Shown: piece after piece, positions 16,766 through 25,533 of the stretch
How the letters are laid out: every line of letters begins with the position of its first letter
How positions within the stretch are numbered: the stretch's first letter is position 1
Assembly (NCBI RefSeq): GCF_900091595.1
Contig: NZ_FMCW01000004.1
Location: 62,001 to 126,000 of the forward strand
Source of the DNA: Micromonospora haikouensis
Lineage (GTDB): Bacteria > Actinomycetota > Actinomycetes > Mycobacteriales > Micromonosporaceae
Reading direction: 5' to 3'
Length of the DNA: 64,000 nucleotides
The notes under the pieces: generated by a model
Database searches by the model: none
What the model saw: only the letters and a program-made list of their open reading frames with translations
What the model was told of the DNA's origin: nothing
Made by a program: the position numbers and the translations under genes

Positions 16766-17111
16766 TTAGCACCCTTCCAAGAATTTCCATCCGCTCCTCG
16801 TATCCCTCGGCGGGAGCGGCAGTATGCAGGGTCAGCAGGCCCTCGGCCACCATGTCGGCGACGATGACCCGGGCGACACCCAGGGGCATCCGGGTGTACG
16901 CGGCAACCTCGGCCAGCGACTGGGGCCGACCCTCGCAGATCGTGGCGATCCGGTGCTTGTCGTGACCGGCGAACCTGGACTCGGCGACGGCTGTCGGGCT
17001 GGCCGTCAGCACTGCCTCCAGCGCGATGTCCTGGCGTGGCTCGGTACGGCCCCGGGTGACCGCGTACGGACGCACCAGCGCGCCGCGCGGGTCCTCCCGT
17101 CGTTGGTCCAT
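16746..17111 (-). CDS. cvnC: DUF742 protein CvnC
   Basis: 121 residues with the DUF742 layout: LVRPYAVTRGRTEP near the N-terminus, then a winged-helix-like stretch around RIATICEGRPQSLAEVAAYTRMPLGVARVIVADM. Third conservon member; biochemical role unknown, presumed adaptor for the GTPase. It is 70 nt downstream of cvnB. Confidence 0.9.
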   Translation of the reverse strand: MDQRREDPRGALVRPYAVTRGRTEPRQDIALEAVLTASPTAVAESRFAGHDKHRIATICEGRPQSLAEVAAYTRMPLGVARVIVADMVAEGLLTLHTAAPAEGYEERMEILGRVLSGLRRL

Positions 17112-17181
17112 CCGCGATCACCTCCTCCCGGTCGACGTCGTCGCTCGACGTCTGGTCATCTGTCCGTGCAGCCCGGCCGCG

Positions 17182-17589
17182 CTACGCGCGCACCGCGTCG
17201 CGGGGCAGCGGCACCAGCGCGGCGCCCACCCGCTCGACCAGCAGCGCCATCTCGTAGCCGACCTGCCCCACGTCGCAGCTGCGGGCGGCGAGCACCGCCA
17301 TCGACGAGCCGTCGCTGATCGACATGAGGAACAGGTATCCGCTGTCCATCTCGATGACCGTCTGGAGCACCCCGCCGGCGCTGAACATGCGGGCCGCGCC
17401 CTCGGTCAGGCTCACCACGCCGGAGGTGATGGCGGCGAGCTGGTCGGCCCGGTCCGCGGGGAGGTCCCGGGACGAGGCGAGCAGCAGCCCGTCCGCGGAC
17501 ACCGCCACCACGTGGGCGATGCCCGCCACGCTGTCGGCGAAGTTGGTGAGCAGCCAACCCATGTCCTGCATGGCCGCTGGCCTGTTCAT
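17182..17589 (-). CDS. cvnB: Roadblock/LC7 protein CvnB
   Basis: 135 residues of roadblock/longin fold (MGWLLTNFADSVAGIAHVVAVSADGLLLASS and GYLFLMSISDGSSMAVLAA), the family that acts as GTPase-activating partner of small GTPases such as MglA. The ATG at 17589 overlaps the cvnA stop by 4 nt. Confidence 0.93.
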   Translation of the reverse strand: MNRPAAMQDMGWLLTNFADSVAGIAHVVAVSADGLLLASSRDLPADRADQLAAITSGVVSLTEGAARMFSAGGVLQTVIEMDSGYLFLMSISDGSSMAVLAARSCDVGQVGYEMALLVERVGAALVPLPRDAVRA

Positions 17590-20500
17590 CGGCTCGTCTC
17601 CTTGGTCGAATTGCTGGTCTGGTCCGCCCCGCCGGCCGTCCGCCCCCGCTGCACACCGCGGTGATAGGCCGACAGCAGGCCGCGTACCTCGTCGGGGGTG
17701 CGCCGGCTGCGGTCCCGGCCGCTCTTCTGTTCGATCCCCCCGGGGACGAGCTGGGCCTGGGGCACCCGCTTGGGCAGGCCGGAGCGGGTGGTGCCGGCGG
17801 CCGGCGGTTCGGCTGCCCGGCTGGCCCGGGACCAGCCCTCGTCGGCAGCGGTCCGCCACGCCTCCGGGTCCACCGCCGGCGGCGGGGTGGGTGCCGCCGG
17901 CCCGCCGGTCGCGGAGGCGGCCGGCTGCGGGGGCGGTGCCACCGGCATGGTGCTGGCCGGCGGCGCGGTCGTCGCGCTCGGGCCGTCCGTGGCGGTGGCC
18001 CCCGGGGTACGGGTGGGCAGCGGAGCCCGCGGCGGGGCGGTGGCCTGCGCCGGCGCGGTGGCCTGCGGCAGGGCGGTGGCCTGTGCCGGGGCGGGCGCGT
18101 CGTCGAAGTTGGGGCGCTGGAAGATCGCGGTCACGTCATCACCGTGCGAGCGGAACCATACCGCCTCCATCTCGCGGAAGATCGGCGCCTCCGCCTGCTG
18201 GGCCGGACGGGCGACCACCGGGGTGGCCGGGGCTGCCGGCACGGGCGGGGCGGAAGGGGCGGAGGGTGCCATCCCGGCGACCGGCCCACCCGGCAGCGCC
18301 GGGGCCGCCGGCGCGAACGACGCCGGGGTCGCCGGCGCGAGCGGAGCGGCCGGCGCGAACGACGCCGTCGGGGTGGCCGGGGCGAGCGGGGTGGCCGGCT
18401 GGGCGGACTCCCCGTTCGGCGACCGTCGGGGCAGCGGATCGATCGCCGGGAAAGCCACGGTCGGGCTACCGATCGCGCCACCGCCGGGCGCGTACGCCGG
18501 CTGGGCCGGCCCGGCCGGCTGCGAGGCGGGCGGCTGCGACACGGGTGTCACGGTCGGGATCGTCGGCTGGGACACGGTCGGGTTGCCGAACGGCGCGGCC
18601 GGCGCCGCGTCCCGGGCGTCGCCGGGCACCTGCCACCGGGCCGGCGTCGGCGCGGAGGTGCGCCACTGGTCGGTCAGGGTGGCGGTGCGGCCGGCGGTCG
18701 CCGGCTCACCGAAGCTGGCCGGGCTCGGCGGGGCCTGCTCCACCGCGGCCGGCTGGCGTGCCGGGGTGAGCGGGGCCGGGGCCGGCTCGCGTCCCCGCAG
18801 CGACGGCAGCACGACGGTCGAGGCGGGCAGGGTCACCTGGGCGACGGTGCCGCCCTCCACGTTGCGCCGCAACTCCACCCGGATGCTGTACCGGGAGGCG
18901 AGGCGGCTCACCACGGCCAGACCCATCAGCCGGAACGCGGCCACGTCCACCGTCGACGGCGCGGAGAGCCGGCGGTTGAGCGAGTCGAGCTGCTCGTCGG
19001 TGAGGCCGAGGCCCCGGTCCTCGACCTGGATGAGCACGTAGTCGCGGATCCGCCGGCCGTCGGCGACCACCACCGTGTTCGGCGGCGAGAAGCGGGTGGC
19101 GTTGTCGAGCAGCTCGGCGACCAGGCGGACGACGTCGTTCACCGCGTGCGCGGCGACCGAGATGTCGGTGTCTACGGTGCCGAACTCGATGCGGTTGTAC
19201 TGCTCGACCTCGGACTGGGACGCCCGCAGCACGTCGATCAGGAGGGCGTCGTCGCGGCGCGGCACGGCGGAGTCGGCACCGGCGAGGACCAGCAGGTTCT
19301 CGTCGTTGCGGCGCATCCGGGTGGCCAGGTGGTCCAGCTCGAAGAGCTGGGCGAGCCGCTTCGGGTCCTCCTCGCCGCGCTCGATCGCGTCCAGCTCGCC
19401 GATCATCCGGTCGACCAGCGTCTGACTGCGCCGGGCCAGGTTGAGGAACATCGCGGAGACGCTGGTGCGCAGCGCGGCCTGCTCGGCGGCGACCCGGACC
19501 GCCTCCCGGTGGACGACGTTGAACGCCAGGGCCACCTGGCCGACCTCGTCGCGGTTGGTGAGCTTGATCGGGTCCCGGACCTGCCGGACGATCTCCTCCA
19601 CGCCGCCGTCGCCGACGTTGCCGATGGACTGCAGCCGCTGCACCGCGTCGGGCAGGTCGTGGTTGGCCACCGACAGCGCGCCCTCGCGCAGCCGGCGCAG
19701 CGAGTGGTTGAGCGAGCGGGCCAGCACCACGGCCAGCGTGACGGCGATGATCAGGGTCAGCAGCACCAGCACCGACTCGATGACGGCCTGCTGGATGACG
19801 TCCGCGCGGGCCTGCTCGGTCTGGTCGAGCAGCCGCCGCTGGAGCTGGATCTCCGCCCACCGCATCAGGTCGTTGACCGAGCCGACGGAGGCGGACACGT
19901 CGGCGGCGGTGACCAGCGGGGTCTGCCCGACCGACCGGGTCAGGTCGGCGGCCACCCGGTCGGCGAGCACGACGGCGTCGCCGGAGACGGTGCCGTCGAC
20001 CAGGGCCCGCTGGGCCGGGTCGGCCGACAGCGAGAAGGAGACCAGGGCCTCCTGCTGGCTGGTGAGAGTGGCCACGAAGGAGGAGAACTGCTCCTCGTCG
20101 AGCCGGCCGGAGGACAGCGCCGTGTAGGCGACGGCCTGCTCCTCGGCGACCGCGGCCTTGGCGTGGGCGAACGCGGCCACCGCCCGGCGGTTGTCGGCCA
20201 GGGCCTCCTGGCCGGGCAGCTGGGCGAGCGTGTCGTTGTAGGAGACCAGGTCGGTGACGATGACGCCATAGCGCAGCGACGCCTCGGCCACCGGCATCTG
20301 CTTGCGGTCCAGCACCTCCTGGCGGGTGCTGTTCAGCGTCTTCAGGTGGTCGTCGATGACCTTGAGCCGGTCCCGCACGTCGGCCGGGACCTCGCCGATG
20401 CCGGCCCGCTCGGCGTTGTACGCCTCGATGCGCGCGTCGGTGCTGCGGACCCGCAGGTTGAACTCGTCGACCCGGCCCTTCTCCCCGGGACGGGCCAGCA

Positions 20501-20777
20501 GGGTGGCCGCGGCCATCCGCTCCTTGTGCAGGTCCTGGGTCAGCGCCGAGACGTCGATCGACAGGGCGGTCAGCGACCGCAGCTGGGTCGCCTCCAGCGC
20601 GCCCTCACCGGTGGAGATGAGTCGGATGGTGGCGAGCAGGATCACCGCCGCGACGGGCACCACCAGAATCAGCGCCAGCTTCGAGCGGATCCGGGCATCC
20701 CGGAGGCGGGGCAGCCGTCGCCGGCCCCGCTCGTTCGACTCGCCGCTCTCGGGCAGGGTCGTAGGTCCGGTGCTCAC
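17586..20777 (-). CDS. cvnA: Conservon sensor kinase-like protein with NIT-type sensor region
   Basis: 1,063 residues. TM1 lies at about 33-53, then an all-helical extracytoplasmic region (about 60-320, ALTQDLHKERMAAATLLARPG) that fits the nitrate/nitrite-sensing NIT fold. TM2 is at about 329-354, a HAMP linker follows, then a histidine-kinase-like region (ELDHLATRMRRNDENLLVL about 505) and an ATPase domain with N-box LVAELLDNATRFSPP and G-box EDRGLGL. No DHp histidine in the usual HE context is seen; the stretch has ELDHLATRM instead. The last 400 residues are a Pro/Ala-rich low-complexity tail. The GTG at 20777 follows GGAGGCGAT. Ligand is not proven. Confidence 0.88.
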   Translation of the reverse strand: MSTGPTTLPESGESNERGRRRLPRLRDARIRSKLALILVVPVAAVILLATIRLISTGEGALEATQLRSLTALSIDVSALTQDLHKERMAAATLLARPGEKGRVDEFNLRVRSTDARIEAYNAERAGIGEVPADVRDRLKVIDDHLKTLNSTRQEVLDRKQMPVAEASLRYGVIVTDLVSYNDTLAQLPGQEALADNRRAVAAFAHAKAAVAEEQAVAYTALSSGRLDEEQFSSFVATLTSQQEALVSFSLSADPAQRALVDGTVSGDAVVLADRVAADLTRSVGQTPLVTAADVSASVGSVNDLMRWAEIQLQRRLLDQTEQARADVIQQAVIESVLVLLTLIIAVTLAVVLARSLNHSLRRLREGALSVANHDLPDAVQRLQSIGNVGDGGVEEIVRQVRDPIKLTNRDEVGQVALAFNVVHREAVRVAAEQAALRTSVSAMFLNLARRSQTLVDRMIGELDAIERGEEDPKRLAQLFELDHLATRMRRNDENLLVLAGADSAVPRRDDALLIDVLRASQSEVEQYNRIEFGTVDTDISVAAHAVNDVVRLVAELLDNATRFSPPNTVVVADGRRIRDYVLIQVEDRGLGLTDEQLDSLNRRLSAPSTVDVAAFRLMGLAVVSRLASRYSIRVELRRNVEGGTVAQVTLPASTVVLPSLRGREPAPAPLTPARQPAAVEQAPPSPASFGEPATAGRTATLTDQWRTSAPTPARWQVPGDARDAAPAAPFGNPTVSQPTIPTVTPVSQPPASQPAGPAQPAYAPGGGAIGSPTVAFPAIDPLPRRSPNGESAQPATPLAPATPTASFAPAAPLAPATPASFAPAAPALPGGPVAGMAPSAPSAPPVPAAPATPVVARPAQQAEAPIFREMEAVWFRSHGDDVTAIFQRPNFDDAPAPAQATALPQATAPAQATAPPRAPLPTRTPGATATDGPSATTAPPASTMPVAPPPQPAASATGGPAAPTPPPAVDPEAWRTAADEGWSRASRAAEPPAAGTTRSGLPKRVPQAQLVPGGIEQKSGRDRSRRTPDEVRGLLSAYHRGVQRGRTAGGADQTSNSTKETSR

Positions 20778-21225
20778 GACATCGCCTCCGTCGTTTCTTC
20801 CACGCCTGAACCGCCGACCCGTGCCCGGTGCAGCGGACAGCGCCGCGCGCGGCACGGCCGCGATTTCATCAGAGAAGATCGTGTTTGGGAAGCCGCGGTG
20901 AGGTAGGAAACGGTCGCACGGCACTCATCGCGTGATCCGGTCAACTAATACCTTCATTTCCCCAAGCCCCTGATCAGGGGATGTGACTCCAGAGTGGTCG
21001 CGCGCTTATGCAAAGTAAGCGTTTGCAAACATCGGGTTACCCCAACATGTGGGACGCCCGTCCCGAAAAGCTTCGGAGCATCCGCGCTTGACCACAGGGC
21101 CCGGCATTGGCAAGGTTTTGCAGGCTTCGCGCACACCGTACGGCAGACCAATCCCGTTTCTCCACTGAGGACGGAACAAGCGGCGGTGACCGGGCATCTG
21201 CCCGCGCCGCACCTGGAGGACAGAG
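20778..21225. promoter_or_regulatory. 448-bp divergent region between cvnA and the solute-binding lipoprotein gene
   Basis: No gene recognised. The central part is AT-richer than its surroundings and must hold both promoters. It contains a perfect 14-bp palindrome CCCCTGATCAGGGG (20967-20980) and the inverted repeat CGCTTA-n7-TAAGCG (21003-21021) next to a repeated TGCAAA. Either could be an operator. Confidence 0.45.
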
Positions 21226-22407
21226 TTGACTCCCATCCGCTCCGCGACCATCGCGGCGCTCGCCTCGGCCGTCCTGGCCACCACGCTCACCGGCTGCCAG
21301 TTCGGCGCGGCGGAGCAGGATACGAGCCCGATCGTGATCGCCGTGGACCTGGAGCTGTCCGGCTCCGCGGCCCCGGTGGGCAAGGCTTACCAGCGCGCGC
21401 TGGAACTGAAGGTCGACCAGATGAACGCCTCGGGCGCGCTCGGCGCCCGCAGGATCGAGCTCAAGGTGAAGGACAACCGGTCGGACGCGAGCGAATCGCT
21501 GCGCAACATCGGTGACTTCAGCAACGACTCCCAGGTGAGCGCGATCATCATGGGCGGCTGCAACGAGTGCGCCGTCGGCGCGGCACGTACGATCAACGAG
21601 AAGAAGATCCCGACGATCGCGCTCGCCTCGTCCAGCGCCGTGGCCACCCCGGTCGCCGACCGGCGGTACCTGTTCAAGCTGGCCCCGAACGCGGCCGACA
21701 GCGCCGCCGCCCTCACCACCGAGCTGCGCCGCCGTGGGATCCGCAAGGTGACCGTGCTCAACAGCGACGACAGCTACGGCCGGGAAGGGCTGGACGTGCT
21801 GCGCCGCGAGTTCGACAAGACCAACATCAAGCTGCTCAGCGACCAGTCGGTGAAGACCACCGACACCGACGTCAGCCAGCAGGTCGCCACGCTGGCCGCG
21901 CGGGAGCCGGAGGCGATGGTGGTCTGGACCCCGCCGGAGCAGGCGATGCTCGCCGCGGGCGCGGCCCAGACGGCCGGGTTCACCGGCTCGCTGTTCTTCG
22001 ACGCCTCGGCCGCCGGGGAGCTGTTCCTGGGCGCGGCGTCCCGGTCGGCGGAGCGGGCCACCCTGATCTTCACCCAGACGATGGTCATCGACGATGTCAT
22101 CGCCACCACCCCGGCCAAGGCGGCCCGCCGCCAGTGGTTCCAGGACTACACGGCCCGCTTCGGCGGCTACAACGGCTTCTCCTCGTTCGCCGCGGACGCC
22201 GTGCAGCTCATCGCCGACGCCGAGCTGCGGGCCGGCGGCGCGCCCGGCAAGGCCGGCCGCGACGGGCTGCGCAACGTGTTGGAGACGTCCCAGATGGACG
22301 GCCTCTCCGGCCCGATCCGGATGACGCCGGACAACCACTCGGGGCTGATGCCGCAGGCCCTCACGACGCTGGTCGCCCGGGGCGGCCGCTGGCGGCTCGC
22401 CGGCTGA
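21226..22407 (+). CDS. Orphan ABC-type solute-binding lipoprotein (Leu/Ile/Val or urea type)
   Basis: 393 residues. A signal peptide with lipobox LTGC places it lipid-anchored outside the membrane. The body is the type I periplasmic-binding fold used for branched-chain amino acids and short amides (IAVDLELSGSAAPVGKAYQRALELKVDQMN, VTVLNSDDSYGREGLDVLRREF). The TTG at 21226 follows CTGGAGG, a strong Shine-Dalgarno sequence. No permease or ATPase of the matching Liv/Urt type is in the window; the neighbouring permease is of another class and is convergent. Divergent pairing with cvnA suggests a sensory role. Confidence 0.85.
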   Translation: MTPIRSATIAALASAVLATTLTGCQFGAAEQDTSPIVIAVDLELSGSAAPVGKAYQRALELKVDQMNASGALGARRIELKVKDNRSDASESLRNIGDFSNDSQVSAIIMGGCNECAVGAARTINEKKIPTIALASSSAVATPVADRRYLFKLAPNAADSAAALTTELRRRGIRKVTVLNSDDSYGREGLDVLRREFDKTNIKLLSDQSVKTTDTDVSQQVATLAAREPEAMVVWTPPEQAMLAAGAAQTAGFTGSLFFDASAAGELFLGAASRSAERATLIFTQTMVIDDVIATTPAKAARRQWFQDYTARFGGYNGFSSFAADAVQLIADAELRAGGAPGKAGRDGLRNVLETSQMDGLSGPIRMTPDNHSGLMPQALTTLVARGGRWRLAG

Positions 22408-22417
22408 CGGCACGCAC

Positions 22418-22461
22418 GACGCCGATGGGCCCGCCGGTCGACCGGCGGGCCCATCGGCGTC
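22418..22461. terminator. Bidirectional terminator
   Basis: Perfect 20-bp arms around TCGA between two convergent genes (lipoprotein plus, permease minus). It abuts the permease stop codon and serves both strands by position. Confidence 0.85.
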
Positions 22462-23322
22462 TCACCTCGACGAGGTGGTCGCCCGCACCCAGGGCAGGGC
22501 CAGGCGCTCCACGAACACCAGCGCCGAGTAGAGCAGGATGCTGACCAGCGCCACCAGCATGATCGCCGCCCAGGCGGTCGCGGTGTCGCCGATGCCGGCG
22601 TACTGGGTGATGACGTAACCGAGGCCGCTCTCGCCGGCCTGGAACTCCCCGATCACCGCGCCGATGGCGGCCAGCGGCATCGCCACCTTCAGGCCGACGA
22701 AGATCTGCGGCAGCGCGGCCGGGAAGCGCACCTTGCGGAACGCCTGCCACCAGGAGGCGTTCAGGGAGCGGACCAGCTCGGCCAGGTCGGACGGCGTGGT
22801 GGTCAGCCCGGTCGCGGTGGAGAGCACGATCGGGAAGAAGCAGAGCAGGAAGACCATGGTCAGGATCGGCTTCTGACCCCAGCCGAGCGCCACCACGAGC
22901 AGCGGCCCCAGGGTGATCTTCGGGACCGCGTTGACCGCGACGAGCAGCGGGGTGAACATCCGCTCGACGGTGCGCGAGGCGGCCAGCGACAGCCCGAGCA
23001 GGACGCCGGCCACGGCGGAGAGCGCGAAGCCGATCAGGATCTCCAGCATGGTGTCGAGCGTGTGCTCCAGCATCCGGTCGGGCTTGTCGGTGAACGCCGA
23101 CAGCACCGAGCCGGGGGTGGGCAGCGCGGCGGGGTGCACCAGTTCCAGCCGGGCGGTGAGCCACCACACCGCGAACGCGACCAGCAGGCCCGCGCCGGGC
23201 AGCAGCAGGCCGTTCGCGCCGGCCCGCGCGCCGGTGCCGAGGGCGCCGCGCCCCACGGCGGTGCGGCGCTGGACGGCGGGCGGGCCCGCGAGCGCCGGTT
23301 CCGGTGACCGGAGATCGGTCAT
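22462..23322 (-). CDS. ABC transporter permease, SsuC/ThiX-like
   Basis: 286 residues with about six hydrophobic segments and the permease loop EAA-like stretch RSLNASWWQAFRKVRFPAALPQIFVGLKVAMPLAAIGAVIGEF, typical of the nitrate/sulfonate/taurine/HMP class. The ATG at 23322 has GAGGAGAAGAAG in front; an ATG six codons earlier has no ribosome binding site. It follows the solute-binding gene, with a terminator-like hairpin between. Partner ATPase is the divergent gene at 24718. Confidence 0.9.
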   Translation of the reverse strand: MTDLRSPEPALAGPPAVQRRTAVGRGALGTGARAGANGLLLPGAGLLVAFAVWWLTARLELVHPAALPTPGSVLSAFTDKPDRMLEHTLDTMLEILIGFALSAVAGVLLGLSLAASRTVERMFTPLLVAVNAVPKITLGPLLVVALGWGQKPILTMVFLLCFFPIVLSTATGLTTTPSDLAELVRSLNASWWQAFRKVRFPAALPQIFVGLKVAMPLAAIGAVIGEFQAGESGLGYVITQYAGIGDTATAWAAIMLVALVSILLYSALVFVERLALPWVRATTSSR

Positions 23323-23366
23323 CTTCTTCTCCTCATCCATCCGGCGCGGCGGCCGGGAACGGAACG

Positions 23367-23403
23367 GGGGTACGTCCCGCCGGAGGCCGGCGGGACGTAC
23401 CCC
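23367..23403 (-). terminator. Hairpin between binding-protein and permease genes
   Basis: 17-bp perfect arms with the 3-nt loop AGG, 20 nt after the binding-protein stop. It likely lets the binding protein be made in excess over the permease. Confidence 0.75.
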
Positions 23404-23422
23404 TGCTGACTTGTCGGGCCGG

Positions 23423-24451
23423 TCAGGACTGCGGCACGAGGTTGAAGTCGATGATCTGGTCGGGGGTGATGTTCTGCTTGAGCGAGCCCGCGCCCTGGAG
23501 GATCGCGATGCTCTTGGCGACCCGGCCGCTGTCCAGCGTGCCGATCTTGGTGCCGGAGTTGTTGGAGCGGACGTACCCGGCCATCAGCTGGAGCTCGGCG
23601 GCGGCCGCCGCCGGGTTGGTGGCGTCGACGTTCTTCTTCAGCAGCTCGGCGGCCTCCTGGGGGTTCGCCAGGGAGTACTCCAGGCCCTTGATCAGCGCGG
23701 CGCTGAACCGCTTGACCATCTCCGGCTTCTCCTTGGCGATCTTGCTGGAGGTGATCAGCACGTTGCCGTAGAGGTCCTGCATCACGTTGCTGTAGGGCAG
23801 CAGGACGGCCTTCTTCTTGGTGACCGCCTCGACCGTCGGCTGGCCCACGACGAACTGGCCGATGCCGTCGACGGAGCCGGAGGCGAGGGTGCCCATCAGG
23901 GTCTGCGGCTCGCCGTTGACCCAGGTCACCTTGTTGACGTCCACGCCGGCGAGCCGGGCGTACGTCGGGAAGAGGTTGCGGACCACGGACGCCGGGGCGT
24001 CGGCGAGCTTCTTGCCCTCCAGGTCCTTCGGCGAGGCGATGTTCTTGCCCTCGACCGTCACGATGGCCGCCATGGTGCGCTGCTGGATCGCCGCGACGGC
24101 GACGAAGTCCTTGGCCTGGCCGTTGCCGAGCTGGAGCAGACCACCGGTGAGGTCGATGGGGCCGAAGTCGGCCTGACCACCGACGATGGTCTGGATCACC
24201 GCGCCCGTACCCTGACCGGGCTTGATCTCGACGTCGAAGCCGGCTTCCTTGAAGAAGCCCTTCTCCTTCGCCACCCAGGCGTAGGAGTCCCGGCCGAAGT
24301 TGCCAAAGGAAGTGAGGTACGTCACTTTCTCCAGTGACTTGCCGTCGCCGCCCTTGGCGTCGGACGCGTCCGAGTCGCTGCTGCACGCGGACACCAGGGT
24401 GAGGGCGGAGGCCAGGAGGGCCGCGGCGACCGTGCGGGTCAGCCTGTTCAT
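23423..24451 (-). CDS. ABC transporter substrate-binding lipoprotein, NMT1/THI5-like
   Basis: 342 residues. Lipobox LVSAC after MNRLTRTVAAALLASALT, so a lipoprotein. The fold is the NMT1/THI5/SsuA type (YLTSFGNFGRDSYAWVAKEKGFFKEAGFDVEIKPGQG), which includes binders of thiamine pyrimidine precursors, riboflavin and sulfonates. The ATG at 24451 opens the signal peptide. Proximity to a full thiamine operon favours a pyrimidine or thiamine-like ligand, but no TPP riboswitch was seen upstream, so the ligand is open. Confidence 0.87.
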   Translation of the reverse strand: MNRLTRTVAAALLASALTLVSACSSDSDASDAKGGDGKSLEKVTYLTSFGNFGRDSYAWVAKEKGFFKEAGFDVEIKPGQGTGAVIQTIVGGQADFGPIDLTGGLLQLGNGQAKDFVAVAAIQQRTMAAIVTVEGKNIASPKDLEGKKLADAPASVVRNLFPTYARLAGVDVNKVTWVNGEPQTLMGTLASGSVDGIGQFVVGQPTVEAVTKKKAVLLPYSNVMQDLYGNVLITSSKIAKEKPEMVKRFSAALIKGLEYSLANPQEAAELLKKNVDATNPAAAAAELQLMAGYVRSNNSGTKIGTLDSGRVAKSIAILQGAGSLKQNITPDQIIDFNLVPQS

Positions 24452-24717
24452 CTGTGCACCATGTCCTTTCCGACCAGGGGCGATGCGCCTCCGGGCGGGT
24501 CGTCGAGAGCAACGGCGTCGACAGAGGGGGGAGCCGACGCCATCGTCGTGAGGGGACTCTTCGCCGGCACAGACTACGCAAGAGACCTGCCGGTGTAGCG
24601 AGGAGTGCGTGTTTCGGAACGGAAACGAACTGATCTCCACCCCGGACCGTTGCCTCCGGACGGCGGCGGGCTACTCTAGCTGCGATCCTGATGGTCCACT
24701 CAGGGAGGACACCGGCG

Positions 24718-25533
24718 ATGATCCGACTGTCCGGCGTGTCCCGCACCTTCGACGGCCGGGCCGGCCGGGTCGAGGCGCTGCGGGGCATCGACCTCGACGT
24801 CGCCGAGGGCGAGTTCGTCGCCGTGCTCGGGCGCTCGGGCTGCGGCAAGTCCACCCTGCTGCGGATGATCGCCGGCCTGCTGCCGGCCACCGCCGGGGAG
24901 ATCACCGTCGCCGGCACGCCCATCACCCGCCCCCGCCGCGACATCGCCATGCTGTTCCAGCGCCCCGCCCTGCTGCCCTGGCGGTCGGTGCTGGACAACG
25001 TGCTGCTGCCCGTGGAGATCTTCGGGTGGAAGCGGGCCGGGCACCGCGAGCGCGCCCGGGAGCTGCTCGACCTGGCCGGGCTCGCCGGGTTCGAGAAGCG
25101 GCTGCCGCACGAGCTGTCCGGCGGCATGCAGCAGCGCGTCTCGCTGTGCCGGTCGCTGATCGGCGACCCCCGGGTGATGCTCATGGACGAGCCGTTCTCC
25201 GCCCTGGACGCGCTCACCCGCGAGGAGCTCTCCGGTGAGCTCCAGCGGGTGCACATGACCAGCAGGGCCACCGTCGTCTTCGTCACCCACTCCATCGACG
25301 AGGCGGTGCTGCTCGCCGACCGGGTGGTCGTGCTCAGCCCCCGGCCGGGCCGGATCCGCGCGATCGTCGAGGTCGACATCCCCCGGCCCCGGACCCTCGG
25401 CCGGAACGCCCACCTCGCCGACGTCGCCCGGGTCAGCGCCGAGCTGCACGAGCTGCTGATGGAGCGCGACGCCCCCGCCGCGCCCGCCGCCTCCGCGCCC
25501 GCCGCCACCGGGGCCGGCGCGGAGGGGCGGTGA
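24718..25533 (+). CDS. ABC transporter ATP-binding protein, SsuB/ThiZ-like
   Basis: 271 residues. Walker A GRSGCGKST, Q-loop LFQRPALLPWRSV, signature LSGGMQQRVSL, Walker B VMLMDEP and H-loop VTHSIDEA are complete. It powers the transporter whose binding protein and permease are divergent across a 266-bp region. GGGAGGAC precedes the ATG at 24718. Overlaps the next gene by GTGA. Confidence 0.92.
   Translation: MIRLSGVSRTFDGRAGRVEALRGIDLDVAEGEFVAVLGRSGCGKSTLLRMIAGLLPATAGEITVAGTPITRPRRDIAMLFQRPALLPWRSVLDNVLLPVEIFGWKRAGHRERARELLDLAGLAGFEKRLPHELSGGMQQRVSLCRSLIGDPRVMLMDEPFSALDALTREELSGELQRVHMTSRATVVFVTHSIDEAVLLADRVVVLSPRPGRIRAIVEVDIPRPRTLGRNAHLADVARVSAELHELLMERDAPAAPAASAPAATGAGAEGR

Noticed and set aside
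17661..20906. Long plus-strand open frame opposite cvnA
   Set aside because: Antisense shadow in GC-rich DNA; composition is His/Arg/Gly-rich with no domain.
24452..24717. TPP riboswitch upstream of the NMT1/THI5-like transporter
   Set aside because: No CTGAGA plus ACCTGATC...GGTAATGCC pair on either strand.
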